Positions 42,445 through 51,164 of a stretch of DNA of 64,000 bases are shown in pieces. Made by a program: the position numbers and the translations under genes. The DNA comes from UMGS1901 sp934122115 (GTDB taxonomy: Bacteria; Bacillota; Clostridia; TANB77; CAG-508). Position 1 is the first letter of the stretch; the number at the start of each line of letters is the position of its first letter. The stretch lies in assembly GCA_934122115.1 (NCBI GenBank), contig CAKOVU010000002.1, positions 124,001 to 188,000 on the forward strand, given 5' to 3'. Below the pieces are notes generated by a model. It was given only the letters and a program-made list of their open reading frames with translations, was not told the DNA's origin and searched no databases.

Positions 42445-43977
42445 ATGGATAAAAAGTTAATGATGCTAATGATATTAGATGGGTACGGTATAAATGAAAA
42501 TGAAAAAGGCAATGCAGTTAAATTAGCCAATACACCTAATATAGATAAACTAATGAAAACATGCCCAACAACAACAATATATACTAGTGGACTAAAAGTA
42601 GGATTGCCAGAAGGTCAAATGGGAAATTCTGAGGTAGGACATACAAATATAGGAGCTGGAAGAATAGTTTACCAAGATTTAACTAAAATTACTAAATCTA
42701 TAGAGGATGGCGACTTTTTCTCTAATGAAGTTTTAACTAAAGCAATAGAAAATTGTAAAAAATACAATTCTAATTTACATGTAATGGGATTACTTTCAGA
42801 TGGTGGGGTACATAGCCATGAAAGGCATTTATATGCAATTTTAGAATTAGCTAAAAGAAATGATTTTGATAATGTATACGTACATTGCTTTATGGATGGA
42901 AGAGATACTGCACCAACATCTGGCGAAGGATATGTGGCTAAATTAGAAGAAAAAATGAAAGAAAAAGGTGTTGGAAAAATAGCAAGTTTATCTGGTAGAT
43001 TTTATGCTATGGATAGAGATAAGAGATGGCAAAGAGTTCAAAAAGCTTATGATGCAATGGTAAATGGAAAAGGTGAAAAAGCAACATCTGCAATACAAGC
43101 AGTAGAAGCATCTTACCAGAAAGAAGTATTTGACGAATTTATTGAACCAACAGTTATTTATAATCAAGATGCGCCAGTAGCAACAATAGGAAAACATGAT
43201 TCTGTTATATGCTTTAACTTTAGACCAGATAGAGCAAGAGAAATTACTAGAACTCTTGTAGATAAAGACTTTAATGAATTTGAAACTAAAAAAGATTTAG
43301 ATTTATATTATGTTTGCATGACTCCATATGATGAAACTTTGGAAAATGTAGAAATTGCATTTAAGAAGGAAGCATTAGAAAATACTTTTGGAGAATATAT
43401 AAGCAAACATGGATTAAAGCAATTAAGAATAGCAGAAACAGAAAAATACGCACATGTTACATTTTTCTTTAATGGAGGAGAAGAAAAACAATATGAGGGA
43501 GAAGATAGAATATTAGTCCCTTCACCTAAAGTTGAAACATATGATATGAAACCAGAAATGAGTGCGTGTGAAGTTACGGATAAAGTAGTAGATGCAATTA
43601 ACTCTAAAAAATATGACAGCATAATATTAAATTACGCAAACCCAGATATGGTAGGCCATACAGGAAACTTAGAAGCAGCAATAAAAGCAATAGAAACTAT
43701 TGATAAATGTGTTCAAAGAGTTGTTGAAGCTGTAAATGCACAAAATGGAATGCTTTTAATTACAGCAGACCATGGAAATTCTGAGCAAATGATAGATTAC
43801 AAAACAGGAGAACCATACACAGCACACACAACTAACCCAGTACCATTAATATTGGTTGGAAAAGACAATATTAAATTAAAAGAAGGAAAGCTTGCGGACT
43901 TAGCGCCAACAATGTTGGAATTAATGGGAATGGAAATACCTAAAGAGATGACAGGAGAAAGTATTATTCAGAAATAA
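42445..43977 (+). CDS. gpmI: 2,3-bisphosphoglycerate-independent phosphoglycerate mutase
   Basis: A 510-residue two-metal enzyme of the alkaline phosphatase superfamily. It starts LMMLMILDGYGINE, with the phosphoserine motif GQMGNSEVGHTNIGAGR. HCFMDGRDTAPTSG and GRFYAMDRDKRWQR are in the transferase domain. Metal ligands are in YANPDMVGHTG and ITADHGNSEQM. AAGGAAG precedes the ATG. It completes the run; enolase is not in the window. Confidence 0.97.
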   Translation: MDKKLMMLMILDGYGINENEKGNAVKLANTPNIDKLMKTCPTTTIYTSGLKVGLPEGQMGNSEVGHTNIGAGRIVYQDLTKITKSIEDGDFFSNEVLTKAIENCKKYNSNLHVMGLLSDGGVHSHERHLYAILELAKRNDFDNVYVHCFMDGRDTAPTSGEGYVAKLEEKMKEKGVGKIASLSGRFYAMDRDKRWQRVQKAYDAMVNGKGEKATSAIQAVEASYQKEVFDEFIEPTVIYNQDAPVATIGKHDSVICFNFRPDRAREITRTLVDKDFNEFETKKDLDLYYVCMTPYDETLENVEIAFKKEALENTFGEYISKHGLKQLRIAETEKYAHVTFFFNGGEEKQYEGEDRILVPSPKVETYDMKPEMSACEVTDKVVDAINSKKYDSIILNYANPDMVGHTGNLEAAIKAIETIDKCVQRVVEAVNAQNGMLLITADHGNSEQMIDYKTGEPYTAHTTNPVPLILVGKDNIKLKEGKLADLAPTMLELMGMEIPKEMTGESIIQK

Positions 43978-44002
43978 ATATAAGGAAAAATATGGGGGAT
44001 TT

Positions 44003-44683
44003 ATGCAGAAAAAGACAACCTTAAAAAACTTATATTCTGAAATTAGAAATCATTTATGCTACATGATACCAGAAAGATGGGACAGCATATATTTATATGC
44101 ATCAGTAATAGATCATAGAAATAAAACTACTAATGGGGAAATGTTTTTTTACTATTTCCCCAAAAGTGTTATAAAGAAAAATCCGATAAATGTTTATGAG
44201 GTACCTAAAAAGTTTAACATAGATGAAGAAGAATATATGAAATTAGTTGATGAATTATATGAACTGATAAAAAAGCTCAGGGAAGAATCTAGAAAATTGG
44301 ATGGTACCGTATGGAGCAATATTACTATTAGTATGGAAAATGTAGAATTTTTAGTAGAGTATAATTATGATGAATTAAAAACTTCGTTTTACACAAACGA
44401 TGATAGAAGAATAATATGGCAATATAAGCATTTAGAATATCCAATAGAAAAGCTAAATAAAAAAGAGAGACAAATACTTGAGAGTTACCTTGCAGAAGAA
44501 GAAAAAGGTGAGCACAAGGTAAAAACAGATTCGGAGACTTTTTACCAAAAACATGATTATAATAAAATAAAATATAACAGAGAAAAAGTAGAATATATTC
44601 AAGAAGAGGAAGAAATAGAAGAGCAACCAATAGGTGATGAAGAAGAAATAAAACCAATAAAAAGTCAGCTATTGAAATTATAA
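44003..44683 (+). CDS. YezG/DUF600 family immunity-like protein
   Basis: A 226-residue protein. Residues 5-160 resemble YezG (DUF600) with MIPERWDSIYLYASVID, YMKLVDELYELIKKL, VEFLVEYNYDEL and DDRRIIWQYKHL. YezG is the antitoxin/immunity partner of a polymorphic nuclease toxin in Bacillus. The C-terminal 65 residues are charged and unlike that family (QEEEEIEEQPIGDEEE). No toxin gene is beside it; it follows gpmI by 25 bases. The immunity role is therefore unsupported by context. Confidence 0.7.
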   Translation: MQKKTTLKNLYSEIRNHLCYMIPERWDSIYLYASVIDHRNKTTNGEMFFYYFPKSVIKKNPINVYEVPKKFNIDEEEYMKLVDELYELIKKLREESRKLDGTVWSNITISMENVEFLVEYNYDELKTSFYTNDDRRIIWQYKHLEYPIEKLNKKERQILESYLAEEEKGEHKVKTDSETFYQKHDYNKIKYNREKVEYIQEEEEIEEQPIGDEEEIKPIKSQLLKL

Positions 44684-44729
44684 ACTAATGTAAATGAAAA
44701 GCATTTAAAATGCGGAGGGAAAACTTAAT

Positions 44730-46409
44730 ATGGCAAAAAGAAGGAAAAAAAGTGGTATAGGAAAAATATTAGTAACAGCATTAAGCATGATTGCAATAGT
44801 GATAATACTAAATTTAGCGCCTAATTATATTAGAAATGATATAACCAATAAAACAAATTTAGTTATAAATAATGGAAACGTAACTAAAAGACTAAAAAAT
44901 GATGTTTTGGTAAAAGATGATGTGGTTTATATATCTCAGGATGATGTAGAAAACTTTTTTGATGGTGATATATATTATGATAGCAAGTATGACCAAATAG
45001 TTACAACATCTGATACGAAAGTAGCCGCTTTGCCAATTGGAAAAAAGCAAATAGAAATAAACAGTTCTAAAGTTAATTTATATGCGGAAACAATAGAGGA
45101 AAATGGAGAATATTATATTCCATTTTCGGAAATTTCAAAAAGTGTATATAATGTGGAAACAAAATATGTGAAAGACACTGATACAGTAGTAATTGTATCG
45201 CTAGATAGAAAACTTGTTTATGCAAATTCAAGTAAAGATAATAAAGTTAAATATCAACCAACATTTTTCTCAAAAACTGTTGATAAAATAAAAAGAGGCG
45301 ACAATGTTACAGTAGTAACAACAGAAGATACTAAAAATGGATGGACAAAAATAACAACAGAAGATGGAAAAATAGGTTATGTAAAAACTAATAGTTTAGT
45401 TAATGCACAATCAGTTAGGGAAGATTTGAAATTGGACAAGCAGATAGAAGGAAAAGTGAGCTTAGCATGGGATTATTTTTCGGAGTATGCATCAGCTCCA
45501 ACAAGGACGGGCAAAATAGAAGGAGTAAATGTTGTATCACCTGCTTTTATAAGTTTGAAACAACAGGGCAAGGGCGAGATTAGCACTAATATAGGAAATG
45601 CTGGAGTACAGTATATAAATTGGGCACATAATAATGGATACAAAGTATGGGCTTTAACTTCAAATAACTCATGGAAGGATACAACATCAGAGATAATAAA
45701 TGATTATAGATTAAGAGAGGAATTTATTAATAATTTAATAGATGTTGTAATGCAATATGACCTTGATGGAATAAATTTGGATTTTGAAAACATATATGAA
45801 GCAGATAAAAATGCATATTCTAAATTAGTGTTAGAATTGGCACCAAGATTAAGAGAGATTGGCAAAGTACTTTCTGTAGATGTTACAGCCCCTGATGGTT
45901 CTGCAGATTGGTCGCTATGTTATAATAGAAATCTGATAGCTAAAACAGCTGATTATATAGTTTTCATGGCTTATGACCAAAATGGTATATCATCAACTGA
46001 GCCAGGAACTACAGCCGGTTACGATTGGGTAGAAACTAATATAAACAAATTTCTAAAGCAAGAAGAAGTAGATGCAGAAAAAATAATATTAGGAATACCT
46101 TTTTATACAAGAATATGGAAAACAAATGAAGAAGGTAAGAGTACTAGTGAAGTAGTATTTATGAAAGATACTTATAAAAAAATTCCATCAGATGCTACAG
46201 TAGAATGGGATGATACCTTAAAACAAAATTATGTTGAATACAAGCAAAATGGTGCTACTTATAGGGTTTGGATAGAAGATATAAAATCAATAAGAGAAAA
46301 GTTATCCTTAATAAATAAATATAATTTATCTGGAGCATCATTCTGGGCTAAAGATAGAGAAACAAGCGAAACATGGGATAGTGTTTCAGAAATATTAAAT
46401 ATAAAATAA
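44730..46409 (+). CDS. secreted glycoside hydrolase family 18 protein with SH3 domain, spore-germination (YaaH) type
   Basis: A 559-residue protein. A basic N-terminus and signal/membrane segment (about 12-31) precede a copper-amine-oxidase-N-like domain (60-150; IEINSSKVNLYAETIEENGE). A bacterial SH3 domain lies at about 165-235 (IKRGDNVTVVTTEDTKNGWT). The GH18 barrel (250-555) has YDLDGINLDFENIYE with the catalytic DxxDxE pattern, and YIVFMAYDQNG. Proteins of this plan (YaaH/YdhD, SleL-like) act on peptidoglycan in spores. GCGGAGGG precedes the ATG. Confidence 0.87.
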   Translation: MAKRRKKSGIGKILVTALSMIAIVIILNLAPNYIRNDITNKTNLVINNGNVTKRLKNDVLVKDDVVYISQDDVENFFDGDIYYDSKYDQIVTTSDTKVAALPIGKKQIEINSSKVNLYAETIEENGEYYIPFSEISKSVYNVETKYVKDTDTVVIVSLDRKLVYANSSKDNKVKYQPTFFSKTVDKIKRGDNVTVVTTEDTKNGWTKITTEDGKIGYVKTNSLVNAQSVREDLKLDKQIEGKVSLAWDYFSEYASAPTRTGKIEGVNVVSPAFISLKQQGKGEISTNIGNAGVQYINWAHNNGYKVWALTSNNSWKDTTSEIINDYRLREEFINNLIDVVMQYDLDGINLDFENIYEADKNAYSKLVLELAPRLREIGKVLSVDVTAPDGSADWSLCYNRNLIAKTADYIVFMAYDQNGISSTEPGTTAGYDWVETNINKFLKQEEVDAEKIILGIPFYTRIWKTNEEGKSTSEVVFMKDTYKKIPSDATVEWDDTLKQNYVEYKQNGATYRVWIEDIKSIREKLSLINKYNLSGASFWAKDRETSETWDSVSEILNIK

Positions 46410-46445
46410 AAGAATAAAAAATGGATATCTGCATATTATTTATAT

Positions 46446-47336
46446 ATGCAAAAGGTTTATTTTGATGTATGTGATAATTTAAAAATGTTTCTTTTAATTA
46501 CAAAAAAATCTAAGTATAAAAGAACAAAAATGCATAAATATATTAGAAAACTTAAGTACTTTTTATATAATAAATTTAATGTAATAGAGGAATTAAAAGA
46601 ATTTAATGAATATGTTTTATATACGCAAAATATAGAAAAAAGTGCAAAAAAGATAGAAAAAATTTTATACTACTTTGATAAAAAGCAGTATAAAATTATT
46701 TTATCTGATTGTTTAAAAGAAAAATTACAACATACTAATAGTTATATAATAAACAAGATAATTCAATACAATAAAGATGATAAAAAAATATTTAATAAAA
46801 ACATATTAATAACATTGAATTATATAATAAATATAAAAAAATCTAAAGAGCAGGAAAATAATATATATGTAATTAGCAAAAAATATAACGAGAATACAAA
46901 AAAGAATCTTCTATATTTAGCAAAAAACTATAAATGCCTAAATATAATCACAGAAAATATTAGTGAATATAAAAAATTTGAAAATTATATGTATTCAAAT
47001 TATGAGATACCAATAATTATATCAAACAATAAAAGAAAGGCATTAATAAGAGCTACATATATCATAAATACCTGTCTAGATGAGAAAAAGTTAAACGAAT
47101 ATTCAATAAACAGAGAAGCAATTATTTTTAATTTAACTAACTTTAAAATAAAGAAAATTAATTGCTTTGAGGGAATTATTATTAATAATATAAAAGCTAT
47201 AAATAAAACCAAAATAACTCATGAAAATTACTTACAGCAACGATTTATCAATAATGCAAAAAGTATGGAAGTAAGAGACTTGATCGGTAATAATGGTAAA
47301 ATAAATCTTAGAGAATTCAATAAAAATAATTGTTGA
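46446..47336 (+). CDS. hypothetical protein, very Lys/Asn/Ile-rich
   Basis: A 296-residue protein with no signal or membrane helix and no recognised domain. The second half has alternating beta-alpha segments (ILITLNYIINI, LNIITENISEY, IPIIISNNKRKA, EAIIFNLTNFK, EGIIINNIKAIN), suggestive of a Rossmann-like fold. Composition is more AT-biased than its neighbours, which may mean relaxed selection. There is no good ribosome site before ATG 46446. The stop overlaps the -35 of the greA promoter. Confidence 0.6.
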   Translation: MQKVYFDVCDNLKMFLLITKKSKYKRTKMHKYIRKLKYFLYNKFNVIEELKEFNEYVLYTQNIEKSAKKIEKILYYFDKKQYKIILSDCLKEKLQHTNSYIINKIIQYNKDDKKIFNKNILITLNYIINIKKSKEQENNIYVISKKYNENTKKNLLYLAKNYKCLNIITENISEYKKFENYMYSNYEIPIIISNNKRKALIRATYIINTCLDEKKLNEYSINREAIIFNLTNFKIKKINCFEGIIINNIKAINKTKITHENYLQQRFINNAKSMEVRDLIGNNGKINLREFNKNNC

Positions 47337-47361
47337 CAAATTATAAAAAAAGGTTTATTAT
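47333..47361 (+). promoter_or_regulatory. promoter of greA
   Basis: TTGACA (47333-47338), 17 bp, TATTAT (47356-47361). It overlaps the stop codon of the preceding gene. Confidence 0.65.
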
Positions 47362-47400
47362 ATAGCAATACGTTAAAAAGTGGCAAAGGAGGGATACATA

Positions 47401-47877
47401 ATGGGAGATAAAGAAGTAATTTTAACTCAAGAAGGATATGACAATTTAGAAAAAGAATTAGAATATTTAAAGACAGAAAAAAGAGGAGAGATTGCAGAAA
47501 GAATAAAAGTCGCTTTAGGATTTGGAGATTTATCTGAAAATTCTGAATATGATGAAGCAAAAAATGCACAGGCAGAAAATGAAGGTAAAATAGCTGAATT
47601 AGAAAATAAACTTAGATATGCAAAGATAATAGATGAATCTGAAATAGATACAAAAACAGTACAAGTAGGCAATATTGTTAAATTATATGATGAAGAATTT
47701 GATGAAGAAGTTGTTTATACAATAGTTGGATCAACAGAAGTTGACATAGCACAAGGAAGAATATCAAATGAATCTCCAATAGGAGCTGCTTTAATGGGAA
47801 AGAAGAAAGGTGCAACTGTAGAAGTGCATACTCCAGCAGGAATAGCTAAATATAAAATTTTATCAATAACAAAATAA
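47401..47877 (+). CDS. greA: transcription elongation factor GreA
   Basis: A 158-residue factor. The N-terminal coiled coil has ILTQEGYDNLEKELEYLKTE and FGDLSENSEYDEAKNAQ with the acidic tip. The C-terminal FKBP-like domain has VYTIVGSTEVDIAQGRIS and SPIGAALMGKKKGATVEV. It rescues backtracked RNA polymerase by stimulating transcript cleavage. AAAGGAGGG (47383-47393 region) selects ATG 47401 rather than the in-frame GTG at 47380. Confidence 0.96.
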   Translation: MGDKEVILTQEGYDNLEKELEYLKTEKRGEIAERIKVALGFGDLSENSEYDEAKNAQAENEGKIAELENKLRYAKIIDESEIDTKTVQVGNIVKLYDEEFDEEVVYTIVGSTEVDIAQGRISNESPIGAALMGKKKGATVEVHTPAGIAKYKILSITK

Positions 47878-47880
47878 TAT

Positions 47881-47917
47881 CAAAACAAACCAGCTAATCA
47901 TTAGCTGGTTTGTTTTG
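47881..47917. terminator. long symmetrical terminator after greA
   Basis: A 17-bp perfect stem (47881-47897 with 47901-47917) containing AAACAAACCAGCTAA and its complement, with a 3-nt loop. The T-rich arm allows termination in either direction. Confidence 0.75.
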
Positions 47918-47964
47918 ATATTATTAGCAGGCATAGAAAAATATAAAAATAAAAGTAAAAATAC

Positions 47965-48027
47965 TTGAAATAAATAAAACATATTGTTATACTATATTCA
48001 ATAAAATAGTAAACAACATGTTTTATA
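47965..48027. promoter_or_regulatory. promoter-in-palindrome at the left edge of leader D
   Basis: TTGAAA (47965-47970), 17 bp, TATACT (47988-47993) in the left arm of an imperfect palindrome; the right arm contains ACAACATGTTTTAT (48013-48026). It is the counterpart of 9181-9242 and 27988-28050. Confidence 0.5.
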
Positions 48028-48030
48028 TTT

Positions 48031-48245
48031 CTTTAAGTTATATACTTAAAGATAACTTTTATATGAAATATTATATCAATAAAAGCCTTGTATTACAAGA
48101 AAAAACTTTAAAAATTAATTTTATATTTTTTAAAGTTAATAAAAAGATTTAAAAAAAACATAAGATTCTTGTAATGTAGTTATTGCACGTATTACAACAA
48201 TATTCTTTTTAAAATTTACTTCGTTAAGTATATAACTTAAGGAAG
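48031..48245. repeat. putative invertible promoter segment D, left site degenerate
   Basis: The right site (48220-48245) reads TTCGTTAAG, spacer TATATAA, CTTAAGGAAG, identical to that of leader A. The left site (about 48031-48052) keeps TTAAG, the inverted spacer TTATATA and CTTAA, but its outer bases have changed (CTTTAAG, CTTAAAG). The inner minus-strand promoter is TTGTAA (48098-48093), 17 bp, TATAAT (48075-48070), pointing away from the gene at 48307. An interior hairpin AACTTTAAAAA/TTTTTAAAGTT is present. With the greA terminator this accounts for the gene-free stretch 47878-48306. Confidence 0.65.
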
Positions 48246-48306
48246 TTGGAAAAGATAATAAAAAGATAGAAATACCAAAGAAAATAAAGAAAGGAAGTTT
48301 TATATA

Positions 48307-49683
48307 ATGAAAAAATTAGATGTAAAATTCAGATGCAAAGGAACTAGTACAGAAAAAGGAATAACATTAGTGGCTCTTGTTGTAACGATAGTTGTACTAT
48401 TGATATTAGCGGGAGTAAGTATAAATTTAGTAATAAATAATGATGGAATAATGAAAAGAGCAAAAGAAGCTCAAGAAAGATATAGACAGGCAAGCGAGAA
48501 TGAGCAGAAAGATTTAGATACAGTAGAAGATTATATGAATAAAATGACAGGTGAAGGTTCTGGAACTGAAACAGGAACTGTTGGGAAGGTAAATGTAGGA
48601 GAACCTGCAAAGGGTGTTGGAACAATAAATGGAAAAGCAGGAAATACAAATAATCCAACAATACCAAAAGGATATATACCAGTAAATACAGAAACAGCAA
48701 ATTGGGGAGATGGAAGTAGTGCTCCAGTACAAAATGCGGTTGATCATGGATTAGTAATACAAGATGGAATTGGAAACCAATGGGTATGGGTGCCAGTAGA
48801 AGATGTAAGTAAATTATGTGATACAGCAAATACAAAAGAATATAAGTTATGTGGAACAACTGATGCAGACCCTGTGAAAACAAAATTATATTCAAAATCT
48901 GCAATATTAAGTGAAAAAACAAGAACAACGCCAGGAACAACTAGTGGTTACCGAGAGCCAGATTTGGTAGTTGAAAGTGGCACAAGCTATGATGTTGCAA
49001 ATTATAAAAAAATAGTAGGTGAGAATGGAACCCTAAAAGAAATGGCAGAACTATTTAAAAGAGAATATGAAACAATGATAAAAAGTATAGAAAAATATGG
49101 AGGGTTTTATATAGGCAGATATGAGTTGTCTGGAGATGTGAATAATCCAACAGAAAAAACAGGAACAACAATAACAAATAAAAGGTGGTATGATTTGTAT
49201 AATGCATGTAAAAAATTAGGAACAAATTCTGATGGAACAGATAAAGAGGGAATAGCAACAAGAATGATATGGGGATGTCAGTGGGATGCTACATGTGATT
49301 TTATAGCAACAAAAGGAGAACAAAAAAGTATAAAATATTCAAGTACATGGGGAAATTATTCTAATTCAGCATCCCCAGCAAATACAGGAAATTACGAACA
49401 GAATAAAAAGAAAGATACAGGATCAAATGAAGCATGGAAGGCAAATAATATCTATGATATAGCAGGAAACTGTTACGAATGGACACAGGAGGCAAACAGC
49501 GCCTACTACCGTGCTCGCCGTGGAGGTAACTACCTCAGCAGTGGCTTTGACAGTCCAGCGTCTGACCGCAGCAACGGCGAGCCTACCGACGGCTCCAACA
49601 ACGACAGACGGTTCTCGTCCCACTTTAATAATTACTACTGGAATCTAGAACGTGAGAGTGTGTGCCTGATTAGCCTACAGTGA
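48307..49683 (+). CDS. prepilin-like protein with FGE-type domain, putative DGR target
   Basis: A 458-residue protein. A prepilin-like start (STEKGITLVALVVTIVVLL) is followed by a stalk to about 75, then a Gly/Thr-rich linker. A formylglycine-generating-enzyme/sulfatase-modifying fold (about 115-440) follows, with GNQWVWVPVEDVSKL, GGFYIGRYELSGD and DIAGNCYEWTQEANS. The RARRGGNY segment begins a GC-rich variable-looking stretch. After SNND the frame gives a non-homologous tail, whereas the +1 frame gives DGSRPTLIITTGI and a stop at 49646-49648. The last 26 residues may therefore be the result of an indel. AAAGAAAGG precedes the ATG. The leader holds segment D. Confidence 0.8.
   Translation: MKKLDVKFRCKGTSTEKGITLVALVVTIVVLLILAGVSINLVINNDGIMKRAKEAQERYRQASENEQKDLDTVEDYMNKMTGEGSGTETGTVGKVNVGEPAKGVGTINGKAGNTNNPTIPKGYIPVNTETANWGDGSSAPVQNAVDHGLVIQDGIGNQWVWVPVEDVSKLCDTANTKEYKLCGTTDADPVKTKLYSKSAILSEKTRTTPGTTSGYREPDLVVESGTSYDVANYKKIVGENGTLKEMAELFKREYETMIKSIEKYGGFYIGRYELSGDVNNPTEKTGTTITNKRWYDLYNACKKLGTNSDGTDKEGIATRMIWGCQWDATCDFIATKGEQKSIKYSSTWGNYSNSASPANTGNYEQNKKKDTGSNEAWKANNIYDIAGNCYEWTQEANSAYYRARRGGNYLSSGFDSPASDRSNGEPTDGSNNDRRFSSHFNNYYWNLERESVCLISLQ
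49501..49648 (+). other. putative diversity-generating retroelement variable region
   Basis: By hand count 49501-49620 is 74 of 120 bases G+C (62%), against 40% in the preceding 60 bases and less elsewhere. The codons are dominated by NNC (CTC, AGC, GGC, GAC, CGC, TCC, AAC), as expected if template AAC codons are mutated at their adenines. They lie at the ligand-facing loops of an FGE-type C-type-lectin fold, between RARRGGNY and the expected GxRP end. No reverse transcriptase or template repeat was found in the window, so the element would act from elsewhere. Confidence 0.7.
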
Positions 49684-49931
49684 GAATGTAAAGAAGAGAA
49701 TGTAAAGAATTTTGTGTTGGTCTTGTCAAGGTTTAGGGTCTTGTCAAGTTTAGTGTGTAAATTCTTTTAATTACTTTAGTAGTACAGAAAAGTGCTACTA
49801 ATTTTTTTATTTAATTTTCAATGTGCTCCCTTATTTTTATAATTTTACATAATTCATATATCTATCTCCAAATAGAGATATTAACTGTTTTCTTATGATA
49901 TAATGTAAAATATCAAGGAGGTATTTTTTCT
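49684..49931. other. intergenic region between the variable gene and the transposase remnant
   Basis: The start contains short direct repeats: GAGAATGTAAAGAA occurs twice near 49682-49708 and GTCTTGTCAAG twice near 49720-49748. A small hairpin GTAGTA...TACTAC (TTTAGTAGTACAGAAAAGTGCTACTAA) lies near 49775-49800, followed by T's. No gene is seen. The repeats could mark an insertion scar linked to the adjoining IS256 fragment. Confidence 0.4.
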
Positions 49932-50306
49932 ATGGAAGAAAAAGAAAGAAAAATAGCAGAAGAAGAAGCAATAGGAAAAAAATCAATGTATGAAGTAGCC
50001 GAAAAGTGGAAAGAGAAATACCAAACAGCAATGGATAGATGGGAAAAAAATTGGGGAATAATAAGTCCGTTCTTTATATTTAGTCAAAAGATAAGAAAAA
50101 TGATATATGCAACAAATTCAATAGAAAGTTTAAATAGCTGTTATAGAAGATTAAATAAATCAAGAAATGTATATCCAACAAAAGATTCATTAATGAAAGT
50201 ATTATATTTATCAACAAAGAAAGTAACAAAAAATTGGACAAGTAAGGTTCCTGAATGGGGTGAAGTTTTAAGAGAACTAGAAATAATATATAATGGAAGA
50301 ATATAA
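49932..50306 (+). pseudogene. IS256-family transposase, C-terminal remnant
   Basis: An open frame of 124 residues containing the conserved end of Transposase_mut: RKMIYATNSIESLNSCYRRLNKSR (in pieces YATNSIESLN and NKSRNVYPTKDSLMKVLYL) and NWTSKVPEWGEVLREL. Full-length enzymes are about 400 residues, so the N-terminus with the DDE core is mostly gone. AAGGAGG stands before the ATG, perhaps by chance. No terminal inverted repeats were identified. It lies just beyond the variable-region gene. Confidence 0.85.
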
Positions 50307-50431
50307 GGAGTTAAAAAAGTAAAAATCATAAGATAAATACTTACAATTTTTACTTTAAATGTTATAATAATGATTAGTTATTAAATTTCATAAAAGGTAA
50401 AATCAATTTACACAAAAATATTTACAGTCTC

Positions 50432-51151
50432 TTATAATTTAATTGCAGATTCTAATGCTATTTTAATCATATTATTCAAAGAAGTTTGACGTTCCTGAGC
50501 TGATATTTCTTGATTCTTATAATGTGAGTCAACTACTGTAAGAAGGCAGCTAGACTTTTTATTTAAATATTTAGCATTATAAAATAGTGCAAATGCTTCC
50601 ATTTCAGCACCTATAATATTTAAATCTTTAGGAAATCTAGCAATTAATTCATTCACATCTTTTACATAATAATCAAAACAATCTGAACAAAGAGTGTTAC
50701 CTTTTATAATAGGTAGCTCAAGCTCTTTAGAAGTAGCTTCAATTACAGAATTTATCTCAGTTGAAGATGCAGCTAAATTTTCTTTTTCTCCAGTTAATTC
50801 AAAAGCATAATTTCCTTCTGTATAAGCATTATCTACTAAAATTGTATCAAATAAATTTAAATCTGGACTATAAGCTCCGCAAGAACCAATTCTAATAATT
50901 GTATCTACATTGTAGAATTTATACAATTCATATGAATAAATTCCCATACTTGGCATTCCCATACCAGAAGCAAATACAGTTAATTTAGTTTCTTTGTAGA
51001 ATCCCGTGTAACCAAACATATTTCTAACAGAATTTACAAGAGTAACGTCATCTAAAAAATTATCAGCAATGTACTTTGCTCTTAAAGGGTCTCCCGGCAT
51101 TATTACAATACTTGAAATATCATCGATTTTGGCTTCGTTATGTGGTGTCAT
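50432..51151 (-). CDS. deoD: purine-nucleoside phosphorylase, DeoD type
   Basis: A 239-residue hexameric-type phosphorylase. It starts MTPHNEAKIDDISSIVIMPGDPLRAKYIA and includes TVFASGMGMPSMGIYSYEL, IRIGSCGAYSPDL and GAEMEAFALFYNAKYL, which carries the ribose-binding Glu-Met-Glu. It phosphorolyses purine nucleosides for salvage. AGGAGG precedes the start on the minus strand. It is downstream of the DUF4364 gene, with 13 bases between them. Confidence 0.96.
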   Translation of the reverse strand: MTPHNEAKIDDISSIVIMPGDPLRAKYIADNFLDDVTLVNSVRNMFGYTGFYKETKLTVFASGMGMPSMGIYSYELYKFYNVDTIIRIGSCGAYSPDLNLFDTILVDNAYTEGNYAFELTGEKENLAASSTEINSVIEATSKELELPIIKGNTLCSDCFDYYVKDVNELIARFPKDLNIIGAEMEAFALFYNAKYLNKKSSCLLTVVDSHYKNQEISAQERQTSLNNMIKIALESAIKL

Positions 51152-51164
51152 AAAATAAACCTCC

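Noticed and set aside
48344..48940. A 198-residue minus-strand frame opposite the prepilin-FGE gene.
   Set aside because: Leu/His/Phe-rich antisense shadow with no start signals; the plus strand has clear domain homology.
48307..50431. A complete diversity-generating retroelement in the window.
   Set aside because: No reverse transcriptase reading frame and no second GC-rich template copy were found on either strand.
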